DNA of 64,000 bases from Streptomyces sp. NBC_01231 (lineage in GTDB: Bacteria > Actinomycetota > Actinomycetes > Streptomycetales > Streptomycetaceae), in NCBI GenBank assembly GCA_035999765.1, contig CP108521.1:7440001-7504000 (forward strand), read 5' to 3'. Positions within the stretch are counted from its first letter, which is position 1, and each line of letters begins with the position of its first letter. Below the pieces are notes generated by a model. That model ran no database searches and was not told where the DNA came from. It was given only the letters and a program-made list of their open reading frames with translations. This document shows positions 34,736-43,770 of the stretch, piece by piece. A program made the translations under genes and the position numbers.

Positions 34736-37573
34736 ATGCAGACCTCGTCGGACCGGCACGAGTACCCCGCCCACTGGGAGGCCGACGTGGTGTTGCGCGA
34801 CGGTGGTACCGCGCGCATCCGGCCCATCACTGTCGATGACGCCGATCGCCTCGTCAGCTTCTATGAGCAGGTATCGGACGAGTCGAAGTACTACCGCTTC
34901 TTCGCGCCCTACCCTCGCCTGTCCGCCAAGGACGTCCACCGCTTCACGCACCACGACTTTGTGGACCGGGTGGGACTCGCGGCCACCATCGGCGGCGAGT
35001 TCATCGCCACCGTACGCTACGACCGCATCGGCACCGACGGCATGCCCGCCTCCTCCCCCGCCGACGAGGCCGAGGTCGCCTTCCTCGTCCAGGACGCCCA
35101 CCAGGGGCGCGGGGTGGCCTCCGCCCTCCTCGAACACATCGGGGCCGTCGCCCGCGAGCGCGGTATCCGCCGCTTCGCCGCCGAGGTGCTGCCGGCCAAC
35201 ACCAAGATGATCAAGGTGTTCACGGACGCCGGGTACACCCAGAAGCGCAGCTTCGAGGACGGCGTCGTTCGCCTGGAGTTCGACCTGGAGCCGACGGACC
35301 GCTCGCTCGCCGTGCAGTACGCGCGCGAACAGCGCGCCGAAGGACGCTCCGTGCAGCGGCTGCTCACGCCCGGCTCCGTAGCTGTCATCGGGACCGGCCG
35401 CACGCCCGGCGGGGTGGGCCGCAGCGTCCTCCATAACATCAGGGACGCCGGGTTCACGGGCCGGCTGCACGCCGTGAACAAATCCCTGCCCGAGGGGCAG
35501 AAGGACGTTGACGGGGTGCCCGCGCACCGGTCGGTGCGGGACATCGACGGGCCGGTGGACCTGGCGGTCGTCGCCGTGCCCGCGGAGCAGGTCCCCGAAG
35601 CCGTCGAGGAGTGCGGCCGGCACGGCGTGCAGGGGCTCGTCGTGCTCTCCGCCGGTTACGCCGAGAGCGGGCCCGAGGGCCGCGAGCGACAGCGGGAACT
35701 GGTCCGGCACGCGCGCGCGTACGGCATGCGCATCATCGGGCCGAACGCGTTCGGGATCATCAACACCTCGGCGGACGTACGGCTGAACGCCTCCCTCGCC
35801 CCTCAGATGCCCAGGCCGGGGCGGATCGGCCTGTTCGCCCAGTCCGGCGCCATCGGCATCGCCCTGCTGTCCCGACTGCACCGGCGCGGCGGCGGAGTCA
35901 CCGGGGTGAGCGGCGTCTCGACCTTCGTGTCGTCCGGCAACCGCGCGGACGTGTCCGGCAACGACGTCCTTCAGTACTGGTACGACGACCCCGACACCGA
36001 CGTGGCGCTGATGTACCTGGAGTCCATCGGCAACCCGCGCAAGTTCACGCGGCTCGCGCGCCGGACGGCGGCGGCGAAGCCCCTGGTCGTGGTCCAGGGC
36101 GCGGGTTCCCCGCCCCAGGGGCACGCAGTACGGGCCACGCGGCTGCCGCATGCCACGGTGTCCGCGCTGCTGCGCCAGGCCGGGGTGATCCGGGTCGAGA
36201 CGATCACGGAACTGGTGGACACGGGACTGCTGCTCGCGCGGCAGCCGCTGCCGAACGGCGCGAGGGTGGCGATCCTGGGGAACTCCGAGTCGCTGGGGTT
36301 GTTGACGTACGACGCGTGCCTCTCCGAGGGACTGCGGCCGTTGCCGCCGCTGGACCTGACGACCGGAGCCTCGCCGGGGGACTTCCACGGGGCGTTGTCG
36401 CGGGCGTTGGCGGACGACGCGTGCGACGCGGTCGTGGTCACGGCGATACCGGCGGTGGGGGAGGGGTCCGTCGGGGACGCGGCGCTGGCCGAGGCCCTGA
36501 GCTCCGCCGCCGAGCGGGTCCCCGGCAAGCCCGTGCTGGTGGTCCACGTGGAACTCGGCGGACTCGCGGAAGCGTTGTCGGCCGCGGCGAGCACCGCACC
36601 GCAGGCGGGTTCCGCGACACCGGGAGGCGTCGTACGCGCCCACCCGTTCCGTCCGCTGGACCGACTGGCCACGTCGTCGACGGAAGAGGTGCCGGCCCCC
36701 CGGACCGGCTCGCGCCTCATCCCCGCCTACCCCGCCGCCGAACGTGCCGTCCGGGCGCTCTCCGAAGTGGTCCGGTACGCGCAGTGGCGGCGGGACGCCG
36801 CCGAGCCCGGCAGGGTGCCCGAGTACGAGGACATCGACGAGAAGGGGGCCGCCGAACTGATCGGCGGGCTTCTCGCGCACGGGCAGGGGCTCACACTCGG
36901 CACCGACGAGACCTGCGACCTGCTCGGGAAGTACGGCGTGCGGGTACACCGGGCCCTGCGCGCCTCCACCCCCGATGAAGCGGTCCGGGCCGCCGGCACC
37001 CTCGGCTACCCGGTGGCCCTCAAGGCGACCGCCCCGCACCTCAGGCACCGCGCCGACCTGGGCGGCGTACGGCTGGATCTCGCCGACGAGGAGCAACTGC
37101 GGCGCGCGTACGCCGAACTGACCGAGATATTCGGGAAGCCGGAGGAACTGCGGCCGGTGGTGCAGGGCATGGCACCGCGGGGAGTCGACACCGTTGTCAG
37201 GGCCGTGATCGACCCGGCGGCGGGCGCCGTGCTGTCGTTCGGTCTCGCCGGCGCCGCCTCCCAGCTGCTCGGGGACATGGCGCACCGGCTGGTCCCGGTC
37301 ACCGACCGGGAGGCCTCCTCACTGGTCCGGTCCATCCGGACGGCGCCCCTCCTGTTCGGCTGGCGCGGTTCCACGCCCGTCGACACCCCCGCCCTGGAGG
37401 AACTGCTGCTGCGGGTGTCACGGCTGGTCGACGACCACCCCGAGGTCGTCGCCATCACCCTTGAGCCCGTGGTCGTCGCCCAGCGCGGCCTGAGCGTTCT
37501 CGGAGCCTCCGTACGCCTGGCGCCACCGCCGGCCCGGGACGACCTCGGCCCGCGTACGCTCCCCGCCTACTGA
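34736..37573 (+). CDS. GNAT acetyltransferase fused to an ADP-forming acyl-CoA synthetase-like protein (Pat type)
   Basis: This 945-residue protein has a GNAT domain first (about residues 25-185; VAFLVQDAHQGRGVASALLEHI is the acetyl-CoA loop). It continues with a CoA-binding domain (TPGSVAVIGTGRTPGGVGRSVL), a succinyl-CoA-ligase-like alpha part (LFAQSGAIGIALL, FVSSGNRADVSGNDVLQYW) and an ATP-grasp domain at the C-terminus (GYPVALKATAPHLRHRADLGGV). The same parts make protein lysine acetyltransferase Pat/PatZ of enterobacteria, but there the GNAT domain is C-terminal; here the order is reversed, as in other actinobacteria. A likely role is acetylation, and so control, of acetyl-CoA synthetase. 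The start follows the leaderless -10 box. Upstream in-frame sequence lacks coding character. Confidence 0.9.
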   Translation: MQTSSDRHEYPAHWEADVVLRDGGTARIRPITVDDADRLVSFYEQVSDESKYYRFFAPYPRLSAKDVHRFTHHDFVDRVGLAATIGGEFIATVRYDRIGTDGMPASSPADEAEVAFLVQDAHQGRGVASALLEHIGAVARERGIRRFAAEVLPANTKMIKVFTDAGYTQKRSFEDGVVRLEFDLEPTDRSLAVQYAREQRAEGRSVQRLLTPGSVAVIGTGRTPGGVGRSVLHNIRDAGFTGRLHAVNKSLPEGQKDVDGVPAHRSVRDIDGPVDLAVVAVPAEQVPEAVEECGRHGVQGLVVLSAGYAESGPEGRERQRELVRHARAYGMRIIGPNAFGIINTSADVRLNASLAPQMPRPGRIGLFAQSGAIGIALLSRLHRRGGGVTGVSGVSTFVSSGNRADVSGNDVLQYWYDDPDTDVALMYLESIGNPRKFTRLARRTAAAKPLVVVQGAGSPPQGHAVRATRLPHATVSALLRQAGVIRVETITELVDTGLLLARQPLPNGARVAILGNSESLGLLTYDACLSEGLRPLPPLDLTTGASPGDFHGALSRALADDACDAVVVTAIPAVGEGSVGDAALAEALSSAAERVPGKPVLVVHVELGGLAEALSAAASTAPQAGSATPGGVVRAHPFRPLDRLATSSTEEVPAPRTGSRLIPAYPAAERAVRALSEVVRYAQWRRDAAEPGRVPEYEDIDEKGAAELIGGLLAHGQGLTLGTDETCDLLGKYGVRVHRALRASTPDEAVRAAGTLGYPVALKATAPHLRHRADLGGVRLDLADEEQLRRAYAELTEIFGKPEELRPVVQGMAPRGVDTVVRAVIDPAAGAVLSFGLAGAASQLLGDMAHRLVPVTDREASSLVRSIRTAPLLFGWRGSTPVDTPALEELLLRVSRLVDDHPEVVAITLEPVVVAQRGLSVLGASVRLAPPPARDDLGPRTLPAY

Positions 37574-37611
37574 GACCGCCCGGAGCGTGCCTCGCAGTCA
37601 GTGGGCCACCG

Positions 37612-37624
37612 TAGGATGGACGTC
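37612..37624 (+). promoter_or_regulatory. -10 box for a leaderless transcript
   Basis: TAGGAT (37612-37617) ends seven bases before ATG 37625, without a ribosome binding site. The hexamer overlaps the alternative in-frame ATG 37616, arguing against that start. Confidence 0.5.
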
Positions 37625-38212
37625 ATGGCCAAGACCAGTACGACGACCCAGGGGCTGCGAACGGCGATCGAGCGCAGCGGCTACTACCCGGCCCTCGTGG
37701 CCGAGGCGGTGGAGGCCGCTGTGGGCGGCGAGCCCATGCGGTCGTACCTGGTCCACCAGGAGACGACGTTCGACCAGAACGAGGTGCGGCGGCACGTGAC
37801 CGTGCTGGTCCTCACCGGCAACCGCTTCATCGTCAGCCACACCGACGAGCAGGCCGCGGACAGCACCTCCCCGACCCCGTACGCCACCACCTCCACCGAG
37901 TCCGTGAAGCTCAACCGGATCTCGTCGGTCGTGGTCAGCCGCGTGGTCGCGAATCCCGAGCAGTACCAGCCCGGCTCTCTGCCCCGCGAGGTCGTACTGA
38001 CCATCGGCTGGGGCGCTGTCTCCCGGATCGACCTGGAGCCCGCCGCCTGCGGCGACCCCAACTGCGAGGCCGACCACGGCTACACCGGAAGCTCCACGGC
38101 GGACGACCTGAGCTTGCGGGTCAGCGAGGCCGGGGACGGTCCGGAGACGGTGCGTCAGGCGCTCGTCTTCGCGCAGGCCATCTCCGAGGCGACCGCGGAC
38201 GTCACCCGCTGA
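37625..38212 (+). CDS. DUF5998 family conserved actinobacterial protein
   Basis: This 195-residue soluble protein is conserved in Streptomyces next to the following phosphodiesterase-like gene. It shows regularly alternating beta-strand sequence (HVTVLVLTGNRFIVSHTDEQ, ISSVVVSRVVANPEQY, EVVLTIGWGAVSRIDLEP), suggesting a PH-like or phage-tube-like beta fold. The cysteines in CGDPNCEADHG could form a small metal site. No enzymatic motif is visible and the function is unknown. The stop overlaps the next start (TGATG), so the two are translated together. Confidence 0.85.
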   Translation: MAKTSTTTQGLRTAIERSGYYPALVAEAVEAAVGGEPMRSYLVHQETTFDQNEVRRHVTVLVLTGNRFIVSHTDEQAADSTSPTPYATTSTESVKLNRISSVVVSRVVANPEQYQPGSLPREVVLTIGWGAVSRIDLEPAACGDPNCEADHGYTGSSTADDLSLRVSEAGDGPETVRQALVFAQAISEATADVTR

Positions 38213-39414
38213 TGGCGCATCCCGCCTCCGCCTGGGACCACCATCCGGAACCACTCGCCCTCGACTCCGCACCCGTTCCCGCGTACGGCAGCGGATCCCT
38301 CGCCGACCTGCTGCCCACCCTGGCCGCGGGCATGGCCGTACCCGGAACGACCGCGACCCTCCCCGAGTTGACCCCCGCCGACCGGAACTGCGTGTTCCTG
38401 ATCGACGGGCTCGGCTGGGAGCAGTTGAGGGCGCACCCGGGCGAGGCGCCCTTCATGACCTCGCTCCTCGGTAGCTCGCGAGGCGGCACCGGCCGGCCGC
38501 TCACCACCGGTTTCCCGGCGACCACCGCCACCTCCCTCGCCTCCGTCGGCACCGGACTGCCGCCGGGCGCCCACGGCCTGCCCGGCTACACCGTGCGCAA
38601 TCCGGCCACCGGCGAGCTGATGAACCAGTTGCGCTGGCAGCCGTGGACGGCGCCGGGGGCCTGGCAGCCGCACCCGACGGTCTTCCAGCTGGCCGACCGG
38701 GCGGGTGTGCACGCGGCCCAGGTCTCGGCCCCCACCTTCGAGAGCACCCCGCTGACCAAGGTCGCGCTCAGCGGCGGCACGTTCCACGGCCGGTCGACCG
38801 GTGAGGAGCGCATGGACCTCGCGGCCCAGCAACTGGCCGCGGGCGACCGCTCCCTGGTGTACACGTACTACGCCGAGGTCGACGGTGCCGGCCACCGCTT
38901 CGGCATCGACTCCGACACCTGGCGCGGCCGGCTGATGTACGTCGACCGGCTGGTCCAGCGGCTGGCCGAGCAACTGCCGCCGCGCACCGCGCTGTACGTC
39001 ACCGCCGACCACGGCATGATCGACGTCCCCTTCGACGAGCAGCACCGCATCGACTTCGACGAGGACTGGGAACTGCGCGCCGGGGTCGCCCTGCTGGGCG
39101 GGGAGGGCCGCGCCCGCCATGTCTACGCGGTCCCGGGTGCCGAGAGCGACGTCCTGACCTGTTGGCGCGAGGTGCTCGGCGAGCAGTTCTGGGTGGCCTC
39201 GCGGGACGAGGCGATCGCCGCGGGTTGGTTCGGGCCGTCGGACCAGGTCGAGCGACGCGTGTACGACCGTCTCGGCGACGTGGTGGCCGCTGCCCGTGAC
39301 GACGTCCTGATCATCGCCTCGGAGCGGGAGCCCAAGGAGTCGGCGATGGTCGGCAACCACGGTTCGATGACCCCTGCCGAGCAACTGGTTCCGCTGCTCG
39401 AAGTACGCTCCTGA
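38212..39414 (+). CDS. Alkaline phosphatase superfamily nucleotide pyrophosphatase/phosphodiesterase
   Basis: This 400-residue protein belongs to the NPP branch of the alkaline phosphatase superfamily. Metal and nucleophile motifs are D65 in VFLIDGLG, the Thr nucleophile in FPATTATS (T104 or T105), YAEVDGAGHRFG, VTADHGMIDV and MVGNHGS. Each metal ligand group is thus represented. No signal peptide is seen, so a cytoplasmic phosphodiesterase or pyrophosphatase on nucleotides is likely; the substrate is unknown. It is translationally coupled to the DUF5998 gene, which may be a regulatory partner. Confidence 0.9.
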   Translation: MAHPASAWDHHPEPLALDSAPVPAYGSGSLADLLPTLAAGMAVPGTTATLPELTPADRNCVFLIDGLGWEQLRAHPGEAPFMTSLLGSSRGGTGRPLTTGFPATTATSLASVGTGLPPGAHGLPGYTVRNPATGELMNQLRWQPWTAPGAWQPHPTVFQLADRAGVHAAQVSAPTFESTPLTKVALSGGTFHGRSTGEERMDLAAQQLAAGDRSLVYTYYAEVDGAGHRFGIDSDTWRGRLMYVDRLVQRLAEQLPPRTALYVTADHGMIDVPFDEQHRIDFDEDWELRAGVALLGGEGRARHVYAVPGAESDVLTCWREVLGEQFWVASRDEAIAAGWFGPSDQVERRVYDRLGDVVAAARDDVLIIASEREPKESAMVGNHGSMTPAEQLVPLLEVRS

Positions 39415-39461
39415 GGGCTTCAGGCCCACCTCCTTCCCGAACGAAAGGTGTTCGACTCGCC

Positions 39462-40112
39462 ATGCCCGAGCTGGTGTTCTTCTCCGGAACGATGGACTGC
39501 GGGAAGAGCACTCTGGCGCTCCAGATCGGACATAACCGCTCAGCCCGGGGACTTCAGGGCGTGATCTTCACGCGGGACGACCGGGCGGGCGAGGGGAAGC
39601 TGTCCTCGCGACTGGGGCTGGTCACCGAGGCTGTCGAGGTCACCGAGAGCATGGACCTGTACGGGTATCTGGTCGCTCAGTTGTCCAAGGGCGGCAGGGT
39701 CGACTATGTGATCGTCGACGAGGCGCAGTTCCTCGCGCCGGAGCAGATCGACCAGTTGGCGCGGGTCGTGGACGACCTCGGGCTCGATGTCTTCGCCTTC
39801 GGTATCACCACCGACTTCCGCACCAAGCTCTTTCCCGGCTCGCAACGGCTGATGGAGCTGGCCGACCGGATCGAGGCCCTCCAGGTGGAGGCGCTGTGCT
39901 GGTGCGGTGCGCGGGCCACGCACAACGCCCGTACGGTGGGTGGGGAGATGGTGGTCGAGGGTGCCCAGGTGGTCGTGGGCGACGTCAACCGCCCGGTGGA
40001 GGAGATCGGTTACGAGGTCCTGTGCCGCCGACACCATCTCCGCCGGATGACCAGTGCTTCGGCCCAGGCCGGCGCGTTGTCCCCCGACGTGCTCCCGGTC
40101 ACGTCAGCTTGA
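39462..40112 (+). CDS. tdk: Thymidine kinase (type II)
   Basis: This 216-residue enzyme has the P-loop GTMDCGKST (9-17), the lid/Mg motif VDYVIVDEAQFL, FAFGITTDFR, the thymidine-binding lasso with VGGEMVVEGAQVVVG, and zinc-binding cysteines in ALCWCGA and VLCRRHH. It phosphorylates thymidine (salvage) in the cytoplasm. It follows the phosphodiesterase gene by 47 bases and may be co-transcribed, but the ribosome binding site is weak (AAAGG about 14 bases upstream). Confidence 0.95.
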   Translation: MPELVFFSGTMDCGKSTLALQIGHNRSARGLQGVIFTRDDRAGEGKLSSRLGLVTEAVEVTESMDLYGYLVAQLSKGGRVDYVIVDEAQFLAPEQIDQLARVVDDLGLDVFAFGITTDFRTKLFPGSQRLMELADRIEALQVEALCWCGARATHNARTVGGEMVVEGAQVVVGDVNRPVEEIGYEVLCRRHHLRRMTSASAQAGALSPDVLPVTSA

Positions 40113-40136
40113 CGACGTGGCGTGGACGTCGGCTCC

Positions 40137-40940
40137 TCAGCGTGCGGTGCGGATGAGCGAGAACCGGGCGCCCTCCGGGTCCGCCACCGTCGCCGCACGG
40201 CCGTGGGGGGTGTCGTGCGGCGGCTCCAGGAGGTGGCCGCCGAGGCCGACGAGCCGGGTGGCCGCCTCGTCCGTGTCGGAGACTTCGAAGTACGTCATCC
40301 AGTGCGGCCCCCGGTCGCGGAGCCGGGCCTGCCCCACGCCGTGGATGCCTGCGACGGGGCGGTCACCGAGGCGCAGGGTCACATAGTCGGAGTCGGCGGA
40401 ACGCTCCGGCTCCTCCTCGTAACCGAACACCGTCTCGTAGAACTTGGCGACGCTCGCGGTCTCGAAGGTCAGCAGTTCGTGCCAGGCCGGTGTGCCGGGC
40501 ACCCCGCCGAGGGACGTGCCGAGGTGTCCCGCCGCCTGCCACACGCCGAAGACCGCACCCGAGGGGTCCGAGCCGATCACCAGCCGCCCCGCCTCCTCCG
40601 CGTCCAACGGCCCCACCCCGACCGTGCCGCCGCACAGCCGTACCGTTTCAGCAGTCAGGTCCACATCGTCCGAGGCGAGGTAGGGCGTCCAGGCGAGGGG
40701 GAGGTGGCGGTCGGGCGGCAGCTGGCCGATGCCGGCCACCTCGTGTCCGTCGAGCAGGGCCCGGACGTAGGGACCGAGCTGCTGGGGCCCCGGTCGGAAC
40801 TCCCAGCCGAACAGTGAACCGTAGAAGTCCTGGGTCGCCGCCATCCCGTGCACCACCAGGCTCACCCAGCAGGGTGTGCCGGGCACCGGTCGGGCGTGCG
40901 TCCCGTCGTGCGGGCCGGCCGACCCCCTTGGCTCGGTCAT
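40137..40940 (-). CDS. Two-domain VOC (glyoxalase/bleomycin resistance-like) protein
   Basis: This 267-residue protein consists of two VOC beta-alpha-beta-beta-beta repeats. The first is about 20-125 (GTPCWVSLVVHGMAATQDFYGSLFGWEF ... DPSGAVFGVWQ). The second is about 145-265 (PAWHELLTFETASVAKFYETVFGYE ... DPEGARFSLIR). Potential metal ligands are the His/Glu residues of WHEL and HWMTYFEV. This layout is shared with many Streptomyces hydroxylase-like or lyase-like VOC proteins without known substrate. It converges with tdk, 24 bases away. Confidence 0.88.
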   Translation of the reverse strand: MTEPRGSAGPHDGTHARPVPGTPCWVSLVVHGMAATQDFYGSLFGWEFRPGPQQLGPYVRALLDGHEVAGIGQLPPDRHLPLAWTPYLASDDVDLTAETVRLCGGTVGVGPLDAEEAGRLVIGSDPSGAVFGVWQAAGHLGTSLGGVPGTPAWHELLTFETASVAKFYETVFGYEEEPERSADSDYVTLRLGDRPVAGIHGVGQARLRDRGPHWMTYFEVSDTDEAATRLVGLGGHLLEPPHDTPHGRAATVADPEGARFSLIRTAR

Positions 40941-41350
40941 CGTCGCTCTCTCCTCGGCCTCTCGCGGCGGCCGTGCCGCGTCGCTTCCGCTCTGCCGGGC
41001 GCCGTGCCTACGTGCCTACGTGCCTACGTGCCTACGTGCCTACGGGCTCCCGCGTGCGGACTCGCGAGCGTACGGAGTCCGCGTCCACGGTTGCCATGCG
41101 TACGGCCCCCTGCCGATGCTCGCACCACCCGCGCGAACGCGCGCTCCGGGCGCGCCGCCGTGCGTCGGCTCCCCTGTCCGGAGAATGCCCGTCGTGCGCC
41201 GTCCCGTCCGTTACCGGGCGATGGCCGGCGAGTGGCGATCGGCTGTACAGCATGTGCCCGATCCCGTACGCCTCGTGATCGGGTCTGCCCGGCCGAGCAG
41301 AGTAGCCGGACATGGACGATGCGGCCACCCGGTGCGTAAGGATGGTGGCC
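40941..41350. other. Divergent intergenic region with repeats
   Basis: 410 bases between the VOC gene and the sulfurtransferase gene. It contains the 8-base tandem repeat at 41003-41042 and an inverted repeat GCGGACTC/GAGTCCGC at 41056-41082. GTAAGGATGGTGGCC directly before ATG 41351 could be either a ribosome binding site (AAGGA) or a degenerate leaderless -10. No supported gene. Confidence 0.45.
41003..41042. repeat. Microsatellite: five perfect copies of CGTGCCTA
   Basis: Five consecutive identical 8-base units, 63 bases upstream of the VOC gene start on the minus strand. A unit-number change would alter promoter or leader length. Confidence 0.97.
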
Positions 41351-42202
41351 ATGAACGCCATCATCTCCGCATCCGAACTCGCCGACGACCTGGCGGGCGA
41401 CAACCCGCCGACTGTGCTCGACGTCCGCTGGCAGCTGAGCGTGGCCAAGGCCGCCGGGGAGCCGTCCTTCGACGGCCGGGCCGAGTACGCGGCCGGGCAC
41501 ATTCCCGGGGCCGTCTTCGTGGACCTGGACCAGGAGCTCGCCGCGACGCCCGGCACCGGCGGCCGGCACCCGCTTCCCGACCTCCCGGAGTTCGGCGCCG
41601 CCCTGCGCGGCGCGGGTGTCTCCTCCGGCACGCCGGTGGTCGTGTACGACGGCGGGCAGGGCTGGGCGGCCGCCCGTGCCTGGTGGATGCTGCGCTGGAC
41701 GGGTCACCCGGACGTGCGAGTTCTCGACGGCGGGTTGCCGTCCTGGCCGGGCGGACTGTCGACGGACACGCCGGAACCGGCCGAGGGTGACTTTCGGCCG
41801 AGGCCGGACGCGGTGGGCCTCCTCGACGCGGACGGGGCCGCGGCGCTGGCCCGCTCCGGAGTGCTGCTGGACGCACGGGCGGGGGAGCGCTACCGGGGCG
41901 AGGTCGAGCCGATCGACCGGGTCGGCGGCCACATCCCGGGCGCGGTCTCGGCGCCCACCACGGAGAACGTGGCGGCAGACGGCCGCTTCCTCCCGGCGGA
42001 GGAACTGGCCGCCCGCTTCAAGGCACTGGGCGTGTCCGACGACTCGACGGTCGGCGTCTACTGCGGCTCAGGTGTCTCCGGCGCACACGAGGTGCTCGCC
42101 CTGGCGGTCGCGGGCGTCCCGGCCGCGCTGTACGTCGGTTCCTGGTCGGAGTGGTCGTCGGACCCGTCGCGTCCGGTCGCCGTCGGGCCCGATCCCCAGT
42201 AG
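41351..42202 (+). CDS. Sulfurtransferase (rhodanese/3-mercaptopyruvate sulfurtransferase family)
   Basis: This 283-residue protein has two rhodanese domains. The N-terminal one is inactive, with no Cys in VVVYDGGQGWAAARAWWML. The C-terminal one has catalytic C238 in the loop CGSGVSG. The CGSG loop resembles mercaptopyruvate sulfurtransferases (CGSGVTA) more than thiosulfate-specific ones (CRKGVTA), so 3-mercaptopyruvate is the likelier donor. It is cytoplasmic, without a signal peptide. ATG 41351 is preferred over the upstream in-frame ATG because conserved residues begin there. A strong terminator follows. Confidence 0.9.
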   Translation: MNAIISASELADDLAGDNPPTVLDVRWQLSVAKAAGEPSFDGRAEYAAGHIPGAVFVDLDQELAATPGTGGRHPLPDLPEFGAALRGAGVSSGTPVVVYDGGQGWAAARAWWMLRWTGHPDVRVLDGGLPSWPGGLSTDTPEPAEGDFRPRPDAVGLLDADGAAALARSGVLLDARAGERYRGEVEPIDRVGGHIPGAVSAPTTENVAADGRFLPAEELAARFKALGVSDDSTVGVYCGSGVSGAHEVLALAVAGVPAALYVGSWSEWSSDPSRPVAVGPDPQ

Positions 42203-42211
42203 GCGGACGAC

Positions 42212-42245
42212 CGGAGGGCCCGCGCCGACCGGCGCGGGCCCTCCG
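42212..42245. terminator. Strong bidirectional terminator
   Basis: Perfect 15-base-pair stem (arms 42212-42226 and 42231-42245) with a four-base loop, between the convergent sulfurtransferase and sepH genes. Confidence 0.93.
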
Positions 42246-42289
42246 CATCGTTCTGTACGGTCCTCGTGCAGCGTGTGCTGCACGAGGGA

Positions 42290-43336
42290 CTACTCCTGCT
42301 TCTTCCGCCGCGTGCCGAACACGATCTCGTCCCAGCTCGGGACCGCCGCCCGACGTCCCGGGCGGACGCCGTCCGCCTCGGCCTGGCGGTCGGTGGAGCC
42401 GACGAGGCGGTCGCGATGGCTGCCGACGGAGCGAGGCATGAGGACGTCCGCGTAGGCCGAACCTGCCGAGGCCGCGGGAGCCGGGGGCTCCTCGGCCTCG
42501 GGCTCCGAGGCGGGTTCCTCCGCCTCGGGTGCCTCCTCGGAAGGGCTTTCCGGGACCACCAGGTCGCCCCGGAAGCTCGGCACCGCCTCCAGCAGGCTGG
42601 TCAGCGAGTCCCGCTCGCTCGCACTCGCACTCGCGGTCTCGTCGGCGGGTTCGAGAGCCGGCACCGGCAGGCTCCGGTCGAGGGCGCGGTCCAGCGGACG
42701 GTCGCGCGGCAGTCGTGCGATGCGCGGTACGAAGGGAAAGCTGGGCTCCGGCGTGGCCGCGAGGTCGTCGGACTCACCGATCAGCGAGCGCGCTTCCTCG
42801 TCGACGGCCTGGACGAGCCGCCGGGGCGGGTCGTACGTCCAGCTCGCCGAGTGCGGTTCGCCCGCGACCAGGTAGACCAGCAGGACCTCCCAGGTGCCGT
42901 CGTCGCGGCGCCACGAGTCCCACTGCACGGTGTCCTTCTCGGCGCCGCGCAGGGTCAGCCGCTCCTGGACGGCCTCGCCCAGCTGCGGTCCCGCGTTCTC
43001 GCCGGGTCGGCGCACCGGAGTCTTCCGGGCCCGCTCGGCCATGAACGCGCGCTCGGCCAGCACGGGACCCTCGAAGCGGCGTACCCGATCCACGGGAATT
43101 CCGGCCATCTGTGCGACCTCTTCCGCGGTCGCACCGGCGCGTATCCGCGCCTGGATGTCGCGGGGGCGGAGATGGCTCTCCACCTCGATCTCGATCTGGC
43201 CGAGGCGGGGACGGTCGCCGCGCACGGCAGCGCGCAGGCGTTCGTCGATCGGAAGCGTGTACTCCGTTGAGTCGGCAGCCTTCAGCACCAGCCGTGTGCC
43301 GTCATTGGAGACGGCCACGACACGCAGTTCGGGCAT
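42290..43336 (-). CDS. sepH: Cell division protein SepH (DUF3071)
   Basis: This 348-residue protein has the conserved DUF3071 domain at the N-terminus (MPELRVVAVSNDGTRLVL, then IRAGATAEEVAQMAGIPVDRVRRFEGPVL with an HTH-like helix pair). A DNA/FtsZ-associated mid part (QWDSWRRDDGTWEVLLVYL) and an acidic, proline-rich disordered linker lead to a basic C-terminal tail with WDEIVFGTRRKK. SepH in Streptomyces directly stimulates FtsZ assembly and is needed for sporulation septation. The ATG at 43336 has GGGAGG; the longer in-frame extension is non-conserved. Confidence 0.93.
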   Translation of the reverse strand: MPELRVVAVSNDGTRLVLKAADSTEYTLPIDERLRAAVRGDRPRLGQIEIEVESHLRPRDIQARIRAGATAEEVAQMAGIPVDRVRRFEGPVLAERAFMAERARKTPVRRPGENAGPQLGEAVQERLTLRGAEKDTVQWDSWRRDDGTWEVLLVYLVAGEPHSASWTYDPPRRLVQAVDEEARSLIGESDDLAATPEPSFPFVPRIARLPRDRPLDRALDRSLPVPALEPADETASASASERDSLTSLLEAVPSFRGDLVVPESPSEEAPEAEEPASEPEAEEPPAPAASAGSAYADVLMPRSVGSHRDRLVGSTDRQAEADGVRPGRRAAVPSWDEIVFGTRRKKQE

Positions 43337-43770
43337 GGGGACCTCCCGGGTGGTGCCTGCCGACGTCACGTGCGTCGCTGCTTCCGCTAGTCGAGTGTGA
43401 CCTGCCCGGGTGCAGCCTGCCACAACCTTGCCGAGTTGCCCGGCGTGTCGGGCACGGGCCCTGGATCGCCGTTATGGCACGGTTACCTATTCGCAACGCT
43501 AAGTGACGTAGTCCGTCACCCTGTGCAACTAGCCCCCTCCCGGCGGTCCTTGAAGGTCGCGGACGCCCTGGCGGGAGACCGAACCCAGGGCTCGCCACAG
43601 TACTCCATTCGAGCCACCTGCGTGGATTGGCACGCCGCCCAACTTCTTCCGACAGGCGGTGCTCGGGTGCCCCGCAGCGGTTTCGGGTTCGCGGAGACGG
43701 CGTACTTCACGCAATCATCAGAAACGGAACCAATGGCTTCGTCCGCACCGGAACCAATGGCTTGGTCTGC
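43337..43770. other. Intergenic region upstream of sepH
   Basis: 434 bases between sepH and the FAD oxidase gene, both on the minus strand. It probably contains the sepH promoter: TTGCGA, 16 bases, TAACGG on the minus strand near 43470 is a weak candidate. The region is less GC-rich than its neighbours and includes the repeat at 43725-43763. No supported gene. Confidence 0.4.
43725..43763. repeat. Direct repeat of 15 bases next to the FAD oxidase stop
   Basis: CGGAACCAATGGCTT occurs at 43725-43739 and 43749-43763, period 24 bases, just beyond the 3' end of the minus-strand oxidase gene. Confidence 0.9.

Noticed and set aside
40113..40136. Hairpin CGACGT/ACGTCG between tdk and the VOC gene as a terminator
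   Set aside because: Only six pairs and no T run; too weak to call.
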